This document shows positions 24,827 to 33,649 of a DNA stretch of 64,000 bases, in pieces (position 1 is the stretch's first letter; each line of letters begins with the position of its first letter). Both the position numbers and the translations under genes were made by a program. Origin of the DNA: Planctomycetota bacterium (GTDB lineage Bacteria; Planctomycetota; UBA1135; GCA-002686595); contig JAJDEU010000032.1 of NCBI GenBank assembly GCA_029259635.1, positions 62,001 through 126,000 of the forward strand, given 5' to 3'. The notes beneath the pieces were generated by a model. It did no database searches. It had not been told where the DNA came from and saw only the letters and a program-made list of their open reading frames with translations.

Positions 24827-27198
24827 TCGAGCGCTGGCTGAAGGGATTCGCGCGCCTGACGACAGATTCGCCGCGGCGCACTTTGATTGCGCTGGCTCTC
24901 GTCACGTTCGGTGCAGCACTCTTGCTTCCGGGTTTCCGGATCAACCCCGACATCGCGTCGCTTCTTCCGGCTGATCACCCGGCGGTCGAGCTCGCGCGCG
25001 AACTGGGCACCGACTCTTCGCGAACCATGTTCCTGACCTTGCGCGGGGACGAGATCGAAGAGCAACTGCCGATTGTCATCGAAGCGCTCGAGGATTCGCC
25101 TCTCCTTGACGCTGTCGACGCCACGCTGGAATCGCTGCTCGGTCAGCGCGCTCAAGCGCTCAGCGCCGCGCCGCTCTACGCCCTCGACGAGAGTGGCCTC
25201 GCGCAACTCGAAGCGCGCCTCTCCGGAGCAGAGCGCATGCCCGCCGTTCTCGAGAGTCGCGATTTGCTGAGTGAAGATCCGCTGGCCGGTTCGGAGCTCG
25301 TCAAACGCGATCCGCTCGGCTTGCGTTGGATTCTCAGCGCCGAAAGCCAACTCCCGGAAGGCTTCGCCGCCGATACGCCTTACCTCCTGCTGGACAATTC
25401 ACGCCTCGCACTCTTGCGCGTGACAGGTAGGCAAGAAGCCTTCGAGATCGATTATTCGCGGGCCCTGGTCGCAGACATCGAGAGCCGAATCGCCGCTCTC
25501 GAACTGCCCGACTTCGAGGGCGTCGGGCTCATTGGCGGCTATGCGATCGCGAGCGGGGACGCAGCGCGCATCAAGTCCGACCTCTCTTCCTCGCTCTACT
25601 TTTCCATTCCGCTGATCCTGCTGTTCCTCGCGATCTCCACGCGCAGTTTCCTGCGAGCGCACATCTACCTCGCGCCCATTGCGCTCGCGGTTCTGTGGGC
25701 CCTCGGCTACGGCAGCGCGCTGCTCGGCCCGCTCACCCCGCTCGCGATCAGCTCCGCCGCAATCCTGATCGGACTCGGTGTCGACTTCTCGATTCACTAC
25801 GCCGGACGACTCGAGGAAGAGGCCGCAGCGCATGACTGGAACAAGGCCGTCGAGCGCGCGCACATCGGAACCGGTCGCGCGATTCTCGCCGGCATGGCGA
25901 CCACCGTCGCCGCCTTCCTCTCATTCTGCTTTGGCTCGTTTCCCGGCTTGTTCAGCTTCGGTGTTCTGCTCGCGATGGGCCTGATTTTTTCGTTCATCGC
26001 GACCTTGAGCTTGCTGCCGCTCCTGCGACTCGGGCCGCGCCGAGACCGCGATTCCATCGGCCCTATCATCCGCGCCGCAGGGTTCCTGACGAGCTCCGCC
26101 TTCGCTCGCCCGGTCGCCGGACTCGTCCTCCTCATCGCCGCGCTCGGCTGGGGCTTGACCGCTTCGCGCGGCCTGACTTTCGACGCGGATCCATCCTTCC
26201 TGCGCCCGCGGCAAACCAATGAAGCAACAGCGGAACTCACCAGTGCTCTCGGCTTCTCGCCGCTTCCCGTTCTCGTTCTGACACCCGCCGATGAGCCGAT
26301 CGATTCGCTGCGTGCCAGCATCACCGGCCTCATCGAATCCGATCAAGTCCGCTTCGCCGAAGGCGCCCATCTGGCCTCCGCCGGTACGGAACAGCGCGAG
26401 CGCATCAACGCCTTCCGCGACCGCAACGCGGGCTGGGTGGACGGCGCGCTTGCGGACTTTGAGTCCGCTGGCTTTCGAGCCGAGAGCATGCGACCGATCC
26501 TCGAATCGCAAGCCGAACTCATCGACGCCGATCCAGCCATCGATCCTTCCGCTGTTCAAATCGAATGGCGCGGCACGAAGTGGTGGAAGGATTCGCTCTA
26601 TGCGTCAGGCGCGCTCTCCGACCCGAAGCTGCGCCTTGAGTTCACCCGAGCGCTCAACGCGAAACTCGCACCGAGCGCGACGGTCGTCAATCCCTACGGC
26701 CTCGCCGACGAGTTGGCACCGGTTCTATCGAGCGATCTCGTGCTCGCGATGTCGATCTGCACGATTGCCGTCCTCGCGCTCGTTCTCTTTTGGGTGGGCA
26801 GCTTAACCGCCGCACTCCTCGCGCTCATCCCCGTCATCGCCGGGCTCGGCGTTGCGCTCGGCGCCCTGACTTTTTTCAACGTCCCGCTGCACCCCGGCAA
26901 CTTCATCGCAATCCCACTGATCCTCGGCCTTGGCGTCGACGACGGAATTCACATGGTGATGAGAGCGCGGGAGAGGGCGAGCGATCCTTCCGCTGGCGAT
27001 CCGCTCTCGATTACCGGTCAAGCAATCTGGCGCACGAGCGCCACCACCGCGCTCGGCTTCGGCTCACTGATTACCGCAGAGAGCCCGGCCCTCGCATCTC
27101 TCGGGGGAATCGCCCTGATCGGCGCCTTGGTATGTTTTATAACGAGCGTCCTGGTCCTTCCCCCGTGGCTGCGGACTTGCGATGAACATGAAAAATAA
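24823..27198 (+). CDS. MMPL/RND-type lipid exporter
   Basis: 791 residues from GTG 24823. The layout is that of MMPL proteins: one N-terminal helix, a periplasmic domain of about 200 residues (LPADHPAVELARELG opening), a five-helix block (IPLILLFLAISTRSFLRAH, ILIGLGVDFSIHYAGR), then the same arrangement repeated with ILGLGVDDGIHMVMRARE in the second half. The GVDFSIHY and GVDDGIHM motifs carry the proton-relay type Asp residues. Aryl polyene clusters encode such exporters to move the finished lipid or glycolipid across the inner membrane. Overlapping genes on both sides support that role. Confidence 0.9.
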   Translation: MIERWLKGFARLTTDSPRRTLIALALVTFGAALLLPGFRINPDIASLLPADHPAVELARELGTDSSRTMFLTLRGDEIEEQLPIVIEALEDSPLLDAVDATLESLLGQRAQALSAAPLYALDESGLAQLEARLSGAERMPAVLESRDLLSEDPLAGSELVKRDPLGLRWILSAESQLPEGFAADTPYLLLDNSRLALLRVTGRQEAFEIDYSRALVADIESRIAALELPDFEGVGLIGGYAIASGDAARIKSDLSSSLYFSIPLILLFLAISTRSFLRAHIYLAPIALAVLWALGYGSALLGPLTPLAISSAAILIGLGVDFSIHYAGRLEEEAAAHDWNKAVERAHIGTGRAILAGMATTVAAFLSFCFGSFPGLFSFGVLLAMGLIFSFIATLSLLPLLRLGPRRDRDSIGPIIRAAGFLTSSAFARPVAGLVLLIAALGWGLTASRGLTFDADPSFLRPRQTNEATAELTSALGFSPLPVLVLTPADEPIDSLRASITGLIESDQVRFAEGAHLASAGTEQRERINAFRDRNAGWVDGALADFESAGFRAESMRPILESQAELIDADPAIDPSAVQIEWRGTKWWKDSLYASGALSDPKLRLEFTRALNAKLAPSATVVNPYGLADELAPVLSSDLVLAMSICTIAVLALVLFWVGSLTAALLALIPVIAGLGVALGALTFFNVPLHPGNFIAIPLILGLGVDDGIHMVMRARERASDPSAGDPLSITGQAIWRTSATTALGFGSLITAESPALASLGGIALIGALVCFITSVLVLPPWLRTCDEHEK

Positions 27199-27937
27199 AC
27201 TCGGCACACATTCCTTTGCTCTAGTCCTCCTCTTCGTCGTCGCTGTCGGTGACTCTGTCGACGCGACGCTTTCGGTCGGAGTTGCGCATCGAGTCGACGA
27301 ACAAAACGAAACGACGAAACCCGACCTAGTTGCAGCGCGCGCAACTCTCGCCGCTTTTTCCGCGAAGCTCAGTGACGCCAAGTTCATCGCCGCAGACTAC
27401 CGCCAGATTCGCGAGACTTTCCTGTTCGGGACGCCGATCATCTCGAAAGGACGCATCCAACTCCGCCGCGAACCGGCTTGTCTTCGAATGGATGTCCGTG
27501 AACCGAAAGCCGCCATTATTCGTTCCGACGCGACGAGTCACCTCACGTGGCACGCGGGCAAAGAGCGCGCGGAGCGGCTGGAGTTCAAGCGCAACGAGAC
27601 TGCCGTTACTCTCGTTCGGCTCTTGACCGGTGAAGTGAAGGACCTGGAGAAGCTCTTCGAAATCCGGAGCTATTCGTCCATTGACGGTGTTTCGGAGATC
27701 GGGCTGGTCCCGCTCGACAAACAGGTGGCCGAACAGCTCACGCGGCTAGCTCTATCGATCGACGCAAAGACTGCGTTGCCGATCGCGGTCGAATACGAGA
27801 ACCTCGACGGCGAGAAAGTGCGCATCGAGCTCACCTCGCCGGTGTTGATGAAAGAGCTCAAGGATGCCCGCCGCATTTTTGAGAAGCCCCTACCGGAGCA
27901 CATCAAGATCGTGACGCGCCGCATCGACAAGCCCTGA
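27182..27937 (+). CDS. LolA-like periplasmic lipid carrier
   Basis: 251 residues with an N-terminal signal (SFALVLLFVVAVGDSVDA). The mature part follows the LolA pattern: FIAADYRQIRETFLFGTPIISKGRIQL, LRMDVREPKAAII, and later strands ending IELTSPVLMKELKDA. LolA folds shuttle lipids or lipoproteins through the periplasm; dedicated LolA-like proteins occur in aryl polyene clusters, presumably carrying the pigment lipid to the outer membrane. It overlaps the MMPL gene by 17 bases, placing it in the same transcript. It is unlikely to be the housekeeping LolA given this context. Confidence 0.85.
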   Translation: MNMKNKLGTHSFALVLLFVVAVGDSVDATLSVGVAHRVDEQNETTKPDLVAARATLAAFSAKLSDAKFIAADYRQIRETFLFGTPIISKGRIQLRREPACLRMDVREPKAAIIRSDATSHLTWHAGKERAERLEFKRNETAVTLVRLLTGEVKDLEKLFEIRSYSSIDGVSEIGLVPLDKQVAEQLTRLALSIDAKTALPIAVEYENLDGEKVRIELTSPVLMKELKDARRIFEKPLPEHIKIVTRRIDKP

Positions 27938-27978
27938 TAGACGACTCGATCGAGGCAAGCTCCCTCAAAGCGAGCGAA

Positions 27979-28458
27979 TTACCGAGGCCGCGCACCTTCG
28001 GTCGTCTCCACTGTCCCCTTCGTGAACTGCCAGCCGTCGCTCTCCGACTCGATCATTTCACCGGCGAATCGAAAAGACCACTCCACCGGCCAGTCCTCGT
28101 TCTTCTTTTTACTCAACTCGACGAAAAAAGCTGTCGTCGCGATCTCACCGAAAACCTCGATCTCAATTTCGCTGATCGCGACTCGGTAGAGGAGCTCTTT
28201 CGTCGTCGGGTGCACTTCCCTCATAAAGGTCCCGATCAACGCGCGCTTAACGTCGTCGTAGGTATAACCCTTCGTGCTCTCGGTGAAGTTGCGATCGAAC
28301 AGGTCCAAACACGGACGAAGCCGTGAATCGTTAAAGGCCTCCTCGGCATCGGCGAGCTTGCCCGCGATTTTCTCCTCGGGCGAACGAGTAGCCTCCCAGA
28401 GCTTTGCGCCGCCAAAGATGAGGAGTACGAGGGCGAGCAGCAGGTAGATGATGCGCAT
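27979..28458 (-). CDS. Small membrane-anchored protein, unknown function
   Basis: 159 residues from ATG 28458. One N-terminal helix (IIYLLLALVLLIFGGAKLW) anchors it, followed by a soluble domain rich in charged residues, with TKELLYRVAISEIEIEV and a GWQFTKGTVE end. The helix-plus-NTF2-like length (about 120 residues after the helix) is compatible with a SnoaL/NTF2-like fold, but no signature proves it. It converges with the LolA-like gene (41 bases between stops) and lies downstream of the large secreted cytochrome gene, from which it is separated by a terminator. Not recognised further. Confidence 0.72.
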   Translation of the reverse strand: MRIIYLLLALVLLIFGGAKLWEATRSPEEKIAGKLADAEEAFNDSRLRPCLDLFDRNFTESTKGYTYDDVKRALIGTFMREVHPTTKELLYRVAISEIEIEVFGEIATTAFFVELSKKKNEDWPVEWSFRFAGEMIESESDGWQFTKGTVETTEGARPR

Positions 28459-28491
28459 AGACACAGATTCTAGTCCGCATCCCGTCTTCAC

Positions 28492-28531
28492 AAAAAGAGA
28501 GGAGCGCCGAACCAGGGATCGGAGCTCCTCT
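28492..28531 (-). terminator. Intrinsic terminator after the large cytochrome gene
   Basis: An 8-bp stem pairs 28498-28505 with 28524-28531 (AGAGGAGC/GCTCCTCT), and on the minus strand the stem is followed closely by five T residues (28492-28496). It lies 54 bases past the stop of the minus-strand gene ending at 28585. Position and orientation fit termination of that gene. Confidence 0.65.
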
Positions 28532-28584
28532 TTTATGAAGGCGCGACTCTCCGCAGTCCGTTAGGACGCGCGAGCGCCTGGCCT

Positions 28585-31500
28585 TCACAGAGTTGTTGAG
28601 ATCGTCCGAAGATGGGCCGGCGTATCCGTAAAACTCCAGTCGCCCATGTGGTCGAAGTCCGGCGCACTGATGGTCCAAGCCGCACCTGGCCTTTGAATTC
28701 CCTGGATGTGTACCGTTAGCTTTTGTCCGGCAAGTGCGGAGGGAACGCTGAAGGTCAGGTTCGCGAAGCCACTGGCGTCGGTCAGGCTATCCGAGAGGAC
28801 GAAGGGGCCGGGCAGAGCGGAGTACGGAGCCTCCAGAACCGTGAAGGCCTGGGGAGTTCCCATGGTGTCCAAGGCCACCGGAGTCGTTCCCTCATCGAGC
28901 GTGACCGAGGCAATCACCTGATAGCCAGCCATTCCGATGGGCGCTCCGCTGTTATGCCGCATCACCGCCTGTACTTGGACGGTCATGCTCGAAGTCGGAG
29001 AGGTTGGCAAGACGGAGAACGCAGCGTCGCCCGCTTTTACGCGCTCGACGGGACCGATGAAGCCGGTCATCTGAATCGGCGGTAACGGCTCGGGGCTGGT
29101 GGTGGTGAGACCCGCATGGTCCATGAGGATCACGGAGCCGGTATAGATCGAGGGATTCGACGGTGAAGTGCTCGGAGCCAGGTTCGCCAAGACCACTCGA
29201 TGTCGGCGCGCAAAGTATGGGCTCGTCGCGGAACCACTGTGCCCATCTGTGCTCTGGTAGAGAATCGTGGCCGTTGTCTGCTCGGAAGTTTCAAAGTGAA
29301 CGACAGCGGTCTTTGCGGTGCGCCAAAGCACAGTGACGTCATTCACGAAGGTCGGAGGAGTCGTGTCGTTCGGAACACTCAGGATATCGGTCGGGTCCGA
29401 TCCGTTCTCCACCTCGTGACCATCCCAGAAACCATCGCCGTCCGAATCGACGACTTCGATATTCGTGCCGATGCCCGGCTGATTCAGCTCGTCGATGTTG
29501 AAGAGGTCGTCGCCATCCTTATCGACGGCGAATCGCCTGGCGGTTCCCACGGGCAGACCGATGAAGGTGTTCGCAGACTCTCCGTTGCGCGCCTGTCTCA
29601 GCAGAGTGCTCACCCGCTGAGGAGGAATTGTCGAGTCTTCTGGAATCAAGCGCTGCACCTTCGGGTCCCAGAACCAGCGCATCGGAATTTCCGATGACAT
29701 CCAGTTGAAGGTGCCGATCACGGCGAAGTCACCGTTGAGGATGCTCTGGCCAGAGCCCGTCGACTTGGGCGTTGTGCATTGCGGAACCAGGTAGCCGTTG
29801 ATGTCGGAGAAAACCTCGGCGGGCGCATTCTCATCCACGAACCAAGCGCGGTAAGTGACGGGCGCCAATCCGCTATCCCACTGATCGACGAAGCCCGTCA
29901 CATTCGAAGTCACCGCGGGTGGAAGTAGAAACAATGAGACGAAGTGCTGGAGTGTCACGAAGAGCCCAGCGTGCGAAAACCCGACGCCAATCGTCGGGTA
30001 GAAGTCGAAGTCGTTCAGATTCGGAATCGAGTCCACGAAGTCGACCGTCTCAAACTGCACGCCGGGAACCGTTGGCTCCGAGTCTTGGTGGCGGCGCCAG
30101 AGCGCTTGAAGCGGAGCGACCTTGAAGTCGATCCGGTGCGGGTTCAGCTCGCCGAAGACGACTCCATCGGCGATGATGTCGTTGGTGGTGCCTTTCGGAT
30201 AAGCGTGACAGACGACGCAGCTCTGCTCGAAATCGAGAACACCGGTTAGTGAGTCGGCTGCCATCGAGCCCGCGAAGAGCGGCGGCTGGTGATGGCGCCG
30301 AAGAAGTCGCCGGCGACTCTGGCGAGGATTCGCAGGTTGCTGAAGCGCGAGCACGAAGTCCTCGAACTTGTCCCACTCGTCACCGGGCGACTCATTCAGT
30401 TGCCGCGAGGAACCCAAGAGTCCCGTGAACGCGCCATTGAAATCGACCATCAACTGATTCCCCGTTCCCGGTCGCTCCCCCCGCCAGTGAAAAGGATGAA
30501 CGGTTTCCAAACCGGTCAAGCTCTGCGTCGTCATGGGCCCCTTGTCATCGTTCGGACCGGAGAGTGGCCACGGCACAAAATCCGCGTGACCATCCACGTG
30601 ACAGGTCAGACAGGAGAATCGGTTGTCCTGTGAGAATTCCGCGCTGAACATAAGGGCGCGCCCAGCCTGGAGGTCGCTCGGAAGCGGATCCTCTCCCAGG
30701 TCGATCGTGATCCACGGAGCAGCGACTGGATCTGCGATGACATAGCCGAGCACTTCATTATTGCCCCAGCAGTAGACGAAGGCCGAGTTGAGGAAAGGCG
30801 AGAAGGTGACGTCTCGAGGAATCGAGCCCTTGGGGAGATCCCACTCCAAGACAAAGTCGCCGTTCGCATCGTAGAGCGTGACGTTGTCGCTGAGCATCCC
30901 GACAACGAACGTGAAGCCGTTCGTTGCGCTGTACAGGTTGTAGGGCTGCGCCATCGAGCGAGAGGCTTCGTAGATCGGGTCGCCCATCCCATCCACACCG
31001 AACACATCGAGGTCGATAATCTTGTGCGGGCTTACCGTCTGACCGGGTTGAAGCGTGCTGATGCTGATTCGGTTGAACGCGAAATCCCCGTTCAAGCTCG
31101 GCTCGTCTTGTTGGGCAGGATTCTTGTTGTTCGCCTCGGTATTGAGCACCCAGAGATCGCCTGTCCCCGTGTTGATGGTGTGGCCGAAGAGAACGGTGCC
31201 CGCTCCGGTCACGGCGGGCTCGACCGTTCCAGCGGAGGCGCCCGACCTCAAGATGCGAAACACGTCGTGGTCCCTCAACCCGGATACGGCGATCGCGGGA
31301 TCGTCGAGATTCATAATGCCGAGCCCCTTGGCCATACCATTGAGCGCCCCCAAACCGCGATGCACGACCGTGTTATTCCCGGAGAACTGGGGTGTCACCA
31401 ACACGTCTCCGTTCGCCGCGAACGACAAGAAGGTCGGACTCTTTGAGGCGATGCGATAGACGTCCGTAATCGCCAGAGCCAAGAGGTCAATCTCGACGAC

Positions 31501-32079
31501 AGCGTCCGCCGCAGAACAACTCACAAAGGCTCGGTTCACGCTCGCGTCGATCAAAATATCCGCCGGTTCGCCGAGGCTCTCCCCCGTCGCGGGATCCTGC
31601 ATCTGAAGCACGCCTAGGATTTCGCCGGTGACGCTATCGAGAACGCACACGACCCAACTCGTACGACAAACCACGACGAGGCGCTCGCCCCCACCTACGC
31701 TCGGATCATTCCAGAGCGCCATCGAAACCGGCCCGGCCGGAACACCCCAAGTCGCCGAAGGAGCTCCGGTGCCGTTGTCGAACAGGTGAACCTCGCTGTT
31801 GTGATTATCAATCGCCCAGAGCCGCAGAGTGCTCTCATCCCAAACCATCGGATTGATGGGTGGGTTCATGATGACGACTCGATCGCCCTCGATATTGTCC
31901 AGGACTTCGTACTTCTGCCTGTCCGGCTGGTGGGGAATACCACCGGGCTTCAGGATCTTGACGTCGAAGTCATCTTCCAACCTCGGATTCGCGGGGATGA
32001 ACTGAGCATGCAGCGGAAGGGAGCTCAGTCCGCACGTGAAGGCACCGATTACAAAAGCAGACTGGAGCAACCTGTTCAT
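28585..32079 (-). CDS. Large secreted propeller / c-type cytochrome protein
   Basis: 1164 residues from ATG 32079, with a signal peptide (VIGAFTCGLSSLPLHA). The first 480 residues are repeat-like beta strands (LWAIDNHNSEVHLFDNGTG, VVCRTSWVVCVLDSVTG) suggesting a beta-propeller. Two haem-c motifs follow, CLTCH (490-494) and CVVCH (621-625), as in di-haem cytochrome peroxidase-like proteins. Then come Asp-rich calcium repeats (DKDGDDLFNIDE, DSDGDGFWDGHE) and beta-sandwich C-terminal domains. Related multi-domain proteins are common among secreted planctomycetal proteins. Role in electron transfer or oxidation outside the cytoplasm is inferred; the substrate is unknown. Confidence 0.85.
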   Translation of the reverse strand: MNRLLQSAFVIGAFTCGLSSLPLHAQFIPANPRLEDDFDVKILKPGGIPHQPDRQKYEVLDNIEGDRVVIMNPPINPMVWDESTLRLWAIDNHNSEVHLFDNGTGAPSATWGVPAGPVSMALWNDPSVGGGERLVVVCRTSWVVCVLDSVTGEILGVLQMQDPATGESLGEPADILIDASVNRAFVSCSAADAVVEIDLLALAITDVYRIASKSPTFLSFAANGDVLVTPQFSGNNTVVHRGLGALNGMAKGLGIMNLDDPAIAVSGLRDHDVFRILRSGASAGTVEPAVTGAGTVLFGHTINTGTGDLWVLNTEANNKNPAQQDEPSLNGDFAFNRISISTLQPGQTVSPHKIIDLDVFGVDGMGDPIYEASRSMAQPYNLYSATNGFTFVVGMLSDNVTLYDANGDFVLEWDLPKGSIPRDVTFSPFLNSAFVYCWGNNEVLGYVIADPVAAPWITIDLGEDPLPSDLQAGRALMFSAEFSQDNRFSCLTCHVDGHADFVPWPLSGPNDDKGPMTTQSLTGLETVHPFHWRGERPGTGNQLMVDFNGAFTGLLGSSRQLNESPGDEWDKFEDFVLALQQPANPRQSRRRLLRRHHQPPLFAGSMAADSLTGVLDFEQSCVVCHAYPKGTTNDIIADGVVFGELNPHRIDFKVAPLQALWRRHQDSEPTVPGVQFETVDFVDSIPNLNDFDFYPTIGVGFSHAGLFVTLQHFVSLFLLPPAVTSNVTGFVDQWDSGLAPVTYRAWFVDENAPAEVFSDINGYLVPQCTTPKSTGSGQSILNGDFAVIGTFNWMSSEIPMRWFWDPKVQRLIPEDSTIPPQRVSTLLRQARNGESANTFIGLPVGTARRFAVDKDGDDLFNIDELNQPGIGTNIEVVDSDGDGFWDGHEVENGSDPTDILSVPNDTTPPTFVNDVTVLWRTAKTAVVHFETSEQTTATILYQSTDGHSGSATSPYFARRHRVVLANLAPSTSPSNPSIYTGSVILMDHAGLTTTSPEPLPPIQMTGFIGPVERVKAGDAAFSVLPTSPTSSMTVQVQAVMRHNSGAPIGMAGYQVIASVTLDEGTTPVALDTMGTPQAFTVLEAPYSALPGPFVLSDSLTDASGFANLTFSVPSALAGQKLTVHIQGIQRPGAAWTISAPDFDHMGDWSFTDTPAHLRTISTTL

Positions 32080-32354
32080 CGCGAATCCTGTAGAAGAGAG
32101 TTGTCGAGCGCGCGGCACAACGATGGCCGCCTTCGCCCTCCTAGACAGCGTCCTTGTCAGGTCCCGCGGTTTCTAAAACCCGGATTCCGCGGCCCTCGAT
32201 AGGAATCATTCAAGTTTATCCAATTATTCAAAACCAAAGCGGATGCAACCGACGCCGAGCAGGCTCGATCTGTAGGGAACTCGATAGGCGATCTCGGTCG
32301 TCAGAGTAGGGTGGGCTACACTGCGTAGAACGAAGCTCTGCAAATTAGCGAGAG

Positions 32355-32963
32355 ATGCCGGAAACCATCGAATCAGACTCAACGCAAACCCTTCATGAAG
32401 GCGATTTGCAACTTGTGCGTAGAGCACAATCCGGGGCCGGCGAGGCCACAGCCAAGTTCATGGAGCGCATGGAATGCGTCCCGTACATCCTCGCAGCGCA
32501 GAACAAGCGCATGGGCCAGCCGCTCAACCTCCACGACCTCGCTGACGTTGTTCAAGAGTCGCTCGCGAAGGTCTGGAAGAAGCTCGGAAGTTATGAAGGG
32601 CGCGCAGCCCTCGAAACCTGGACTTACCGGTTCTGCTATCTCGAGCTGATGAACGGCATCCGAAAGAAGAGGCGTTGGTCGGATTCGGCTCAGCCGGAGA
32701 GCGAGGTGGAAGAGGTCGCCTCGTCGACCGAGAGCCGCGCCGTCGAGTTTGAGTTCTTGCACAAAGGTCTCGAGGCGGTCGGACCGCCGGAGTCGGACAT
32801 CGTTCGACTGAAACATTTCGAGGAGCTGACCTTCGCTGAGATTGCGGAGCGCCTCGGTGTTTCTGCGAACACAGCGAAGACGCAGTACTATCGCGGATTG
32901 AGCAAGCTGAAAGAGCGGCTGGATTCAAGCGCGGGATGGAGCGCGAGAGGAACAACTCAATGA
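32355..32963 (+). CDS. ECF sigma factor of the CHAT module
   Basis: 202 residues. Region 2 reads LHDLADVVQESLAKVWKKLGSYEGRAALETWTYRFCYLELMN, matching ECF sigma-2 helices, and region 4 is FEELTFAEIAERLGVSANTAKTQYYRGLSKLKERL with the helix-turn-helix. Its TGA overlaps the downstream anti-sigma ATG (ATGA). It is not close in sequence to the kinase-linked sigma factor at the left of the window. It should direct RNA polymerase to a small regulon when freed from the anti-sigma factor. The promoter it recognises cannot be identified here. Confidence 0.9.
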   Translation: MPETIESDSTQTLHEGDLQLVRRAQSGAGEATAKFMERMECVPYILAAQNKRMGQPLNLHDLADVVQESLAKVWKKLGSYEGRAALETWTYRFCYLELMNGIRKKRRWSDSAQPESEVEEVASSTESRAVEFEFLHKGLEAVGPPESDIVRLKHFEELTFAEIAERLGVSANTAKTQYYRGLSKLKERLDSSAGWSARGTTQ

Positions 32964-33649
32964 TGGATCCAAGGGAACTCGAGCAGTTCGTCGAATCGGT
33001 TATGACCGGTGAGCGGGAGCTAACCGACCCGGAGGTTCGCCGGGCTCTCGACGCGAATCCCGAACTAGCCATTCGCGTGGCGGAGCTCCGCGAGCTCGCC
33101 GAGCAGCTCAATCAAGCTGGTGTGGAACAACGCGAGACGCTCAATGCTTCGAGAGAACTCCAAGCCGCGCCCGCCGACGCTGAGTCAACAACACTCCTCC
33201 GCGCGCTGCACTCGAGAGCATCCACTTCCGACTCGCGCCCCCTCAGCACAAGCTCGCGCGCCTTGTTCCTCGCAGCCGCCGCGGTTCTCCTCGCGCTCCC
33301 ATTCGCTTGGCACGCATGGATCACCCCCGCCTCTTCCGCAGCTCCCACGGACACGGTCCTGCTCGGCTCCAACCAGTTCGATCTCGAGATCGCGACCCGC
33401 GACGAGAGCGCGCTTGCCGGCCTGCGCTGGAATTATCCGTTGACCGCCGGCGGATGGTTCTCGCTCGAAATCTGGGACGCAAAAGCTCCCGCCGGTTCAC
33501 CCGCGCTCCACTCAATTCCCCGTTACACTGGCAGCGAGTGGAATCCAACGGAACAACTGCCGCCCCTCACGCGCGTTCAAATCACCGCGCACAACGCAGG
33601 CGGCGAAGTCGAGGACTCTTGGATTGGAGAGCTCTCCTTCCCGCGCTAG
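32960..33649 (+). CDS. Predicted membrane anti-sigma factor
   Basis: 229 residues. A cytoplasmic N-terminal part of about 95 residues is helical and acidic (ELEQFVESVMTGERELTDPE, VAELRELAEQL). A single transmembrane helix follows (ALFLAAAAVLLALPFAWHAWI), then about 110 residues outside. The H-x3-C-x2-C zinc motif of ZAS anti-sigma factors is absent. Position directly after and overlapping an ECF sigma gene, together with the topology, supports the call; sequence identity alone would not. The external domain (LGSNQFDLEI, GGWFSLEIWD) is a beta-rich candidate sensor or protease target. The CHAT gene overlaps its 3' end. Confidence 0.75.
   Translation: MMDPRELEQFVESVMTGERELTDPEVRRALDANPELAIRVAELRELAEQLNQAGVEQRETLNASRELQAAPADAESTTLLRALHSRASTSDSRPLSTSSRALFLAAAAVLLALPFAWHAWITPASSAAPTDTVLLGSNQFDLEIATRDESALAGLRWNYPLTAGGWFSLEIWDAKAPAGSPALHSIPRYTGSEWNPTEQLPPLTRVQITAHNAGGEVEDSWIGELSFPR

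Noticed and set aside
33307..33618. Extended frame of the CHAT protein
   Set aside because: The first 104 codons overlap the anti-sigma gene in another frame and are Arg-rich; the signal peptide begins at TTG 33619.
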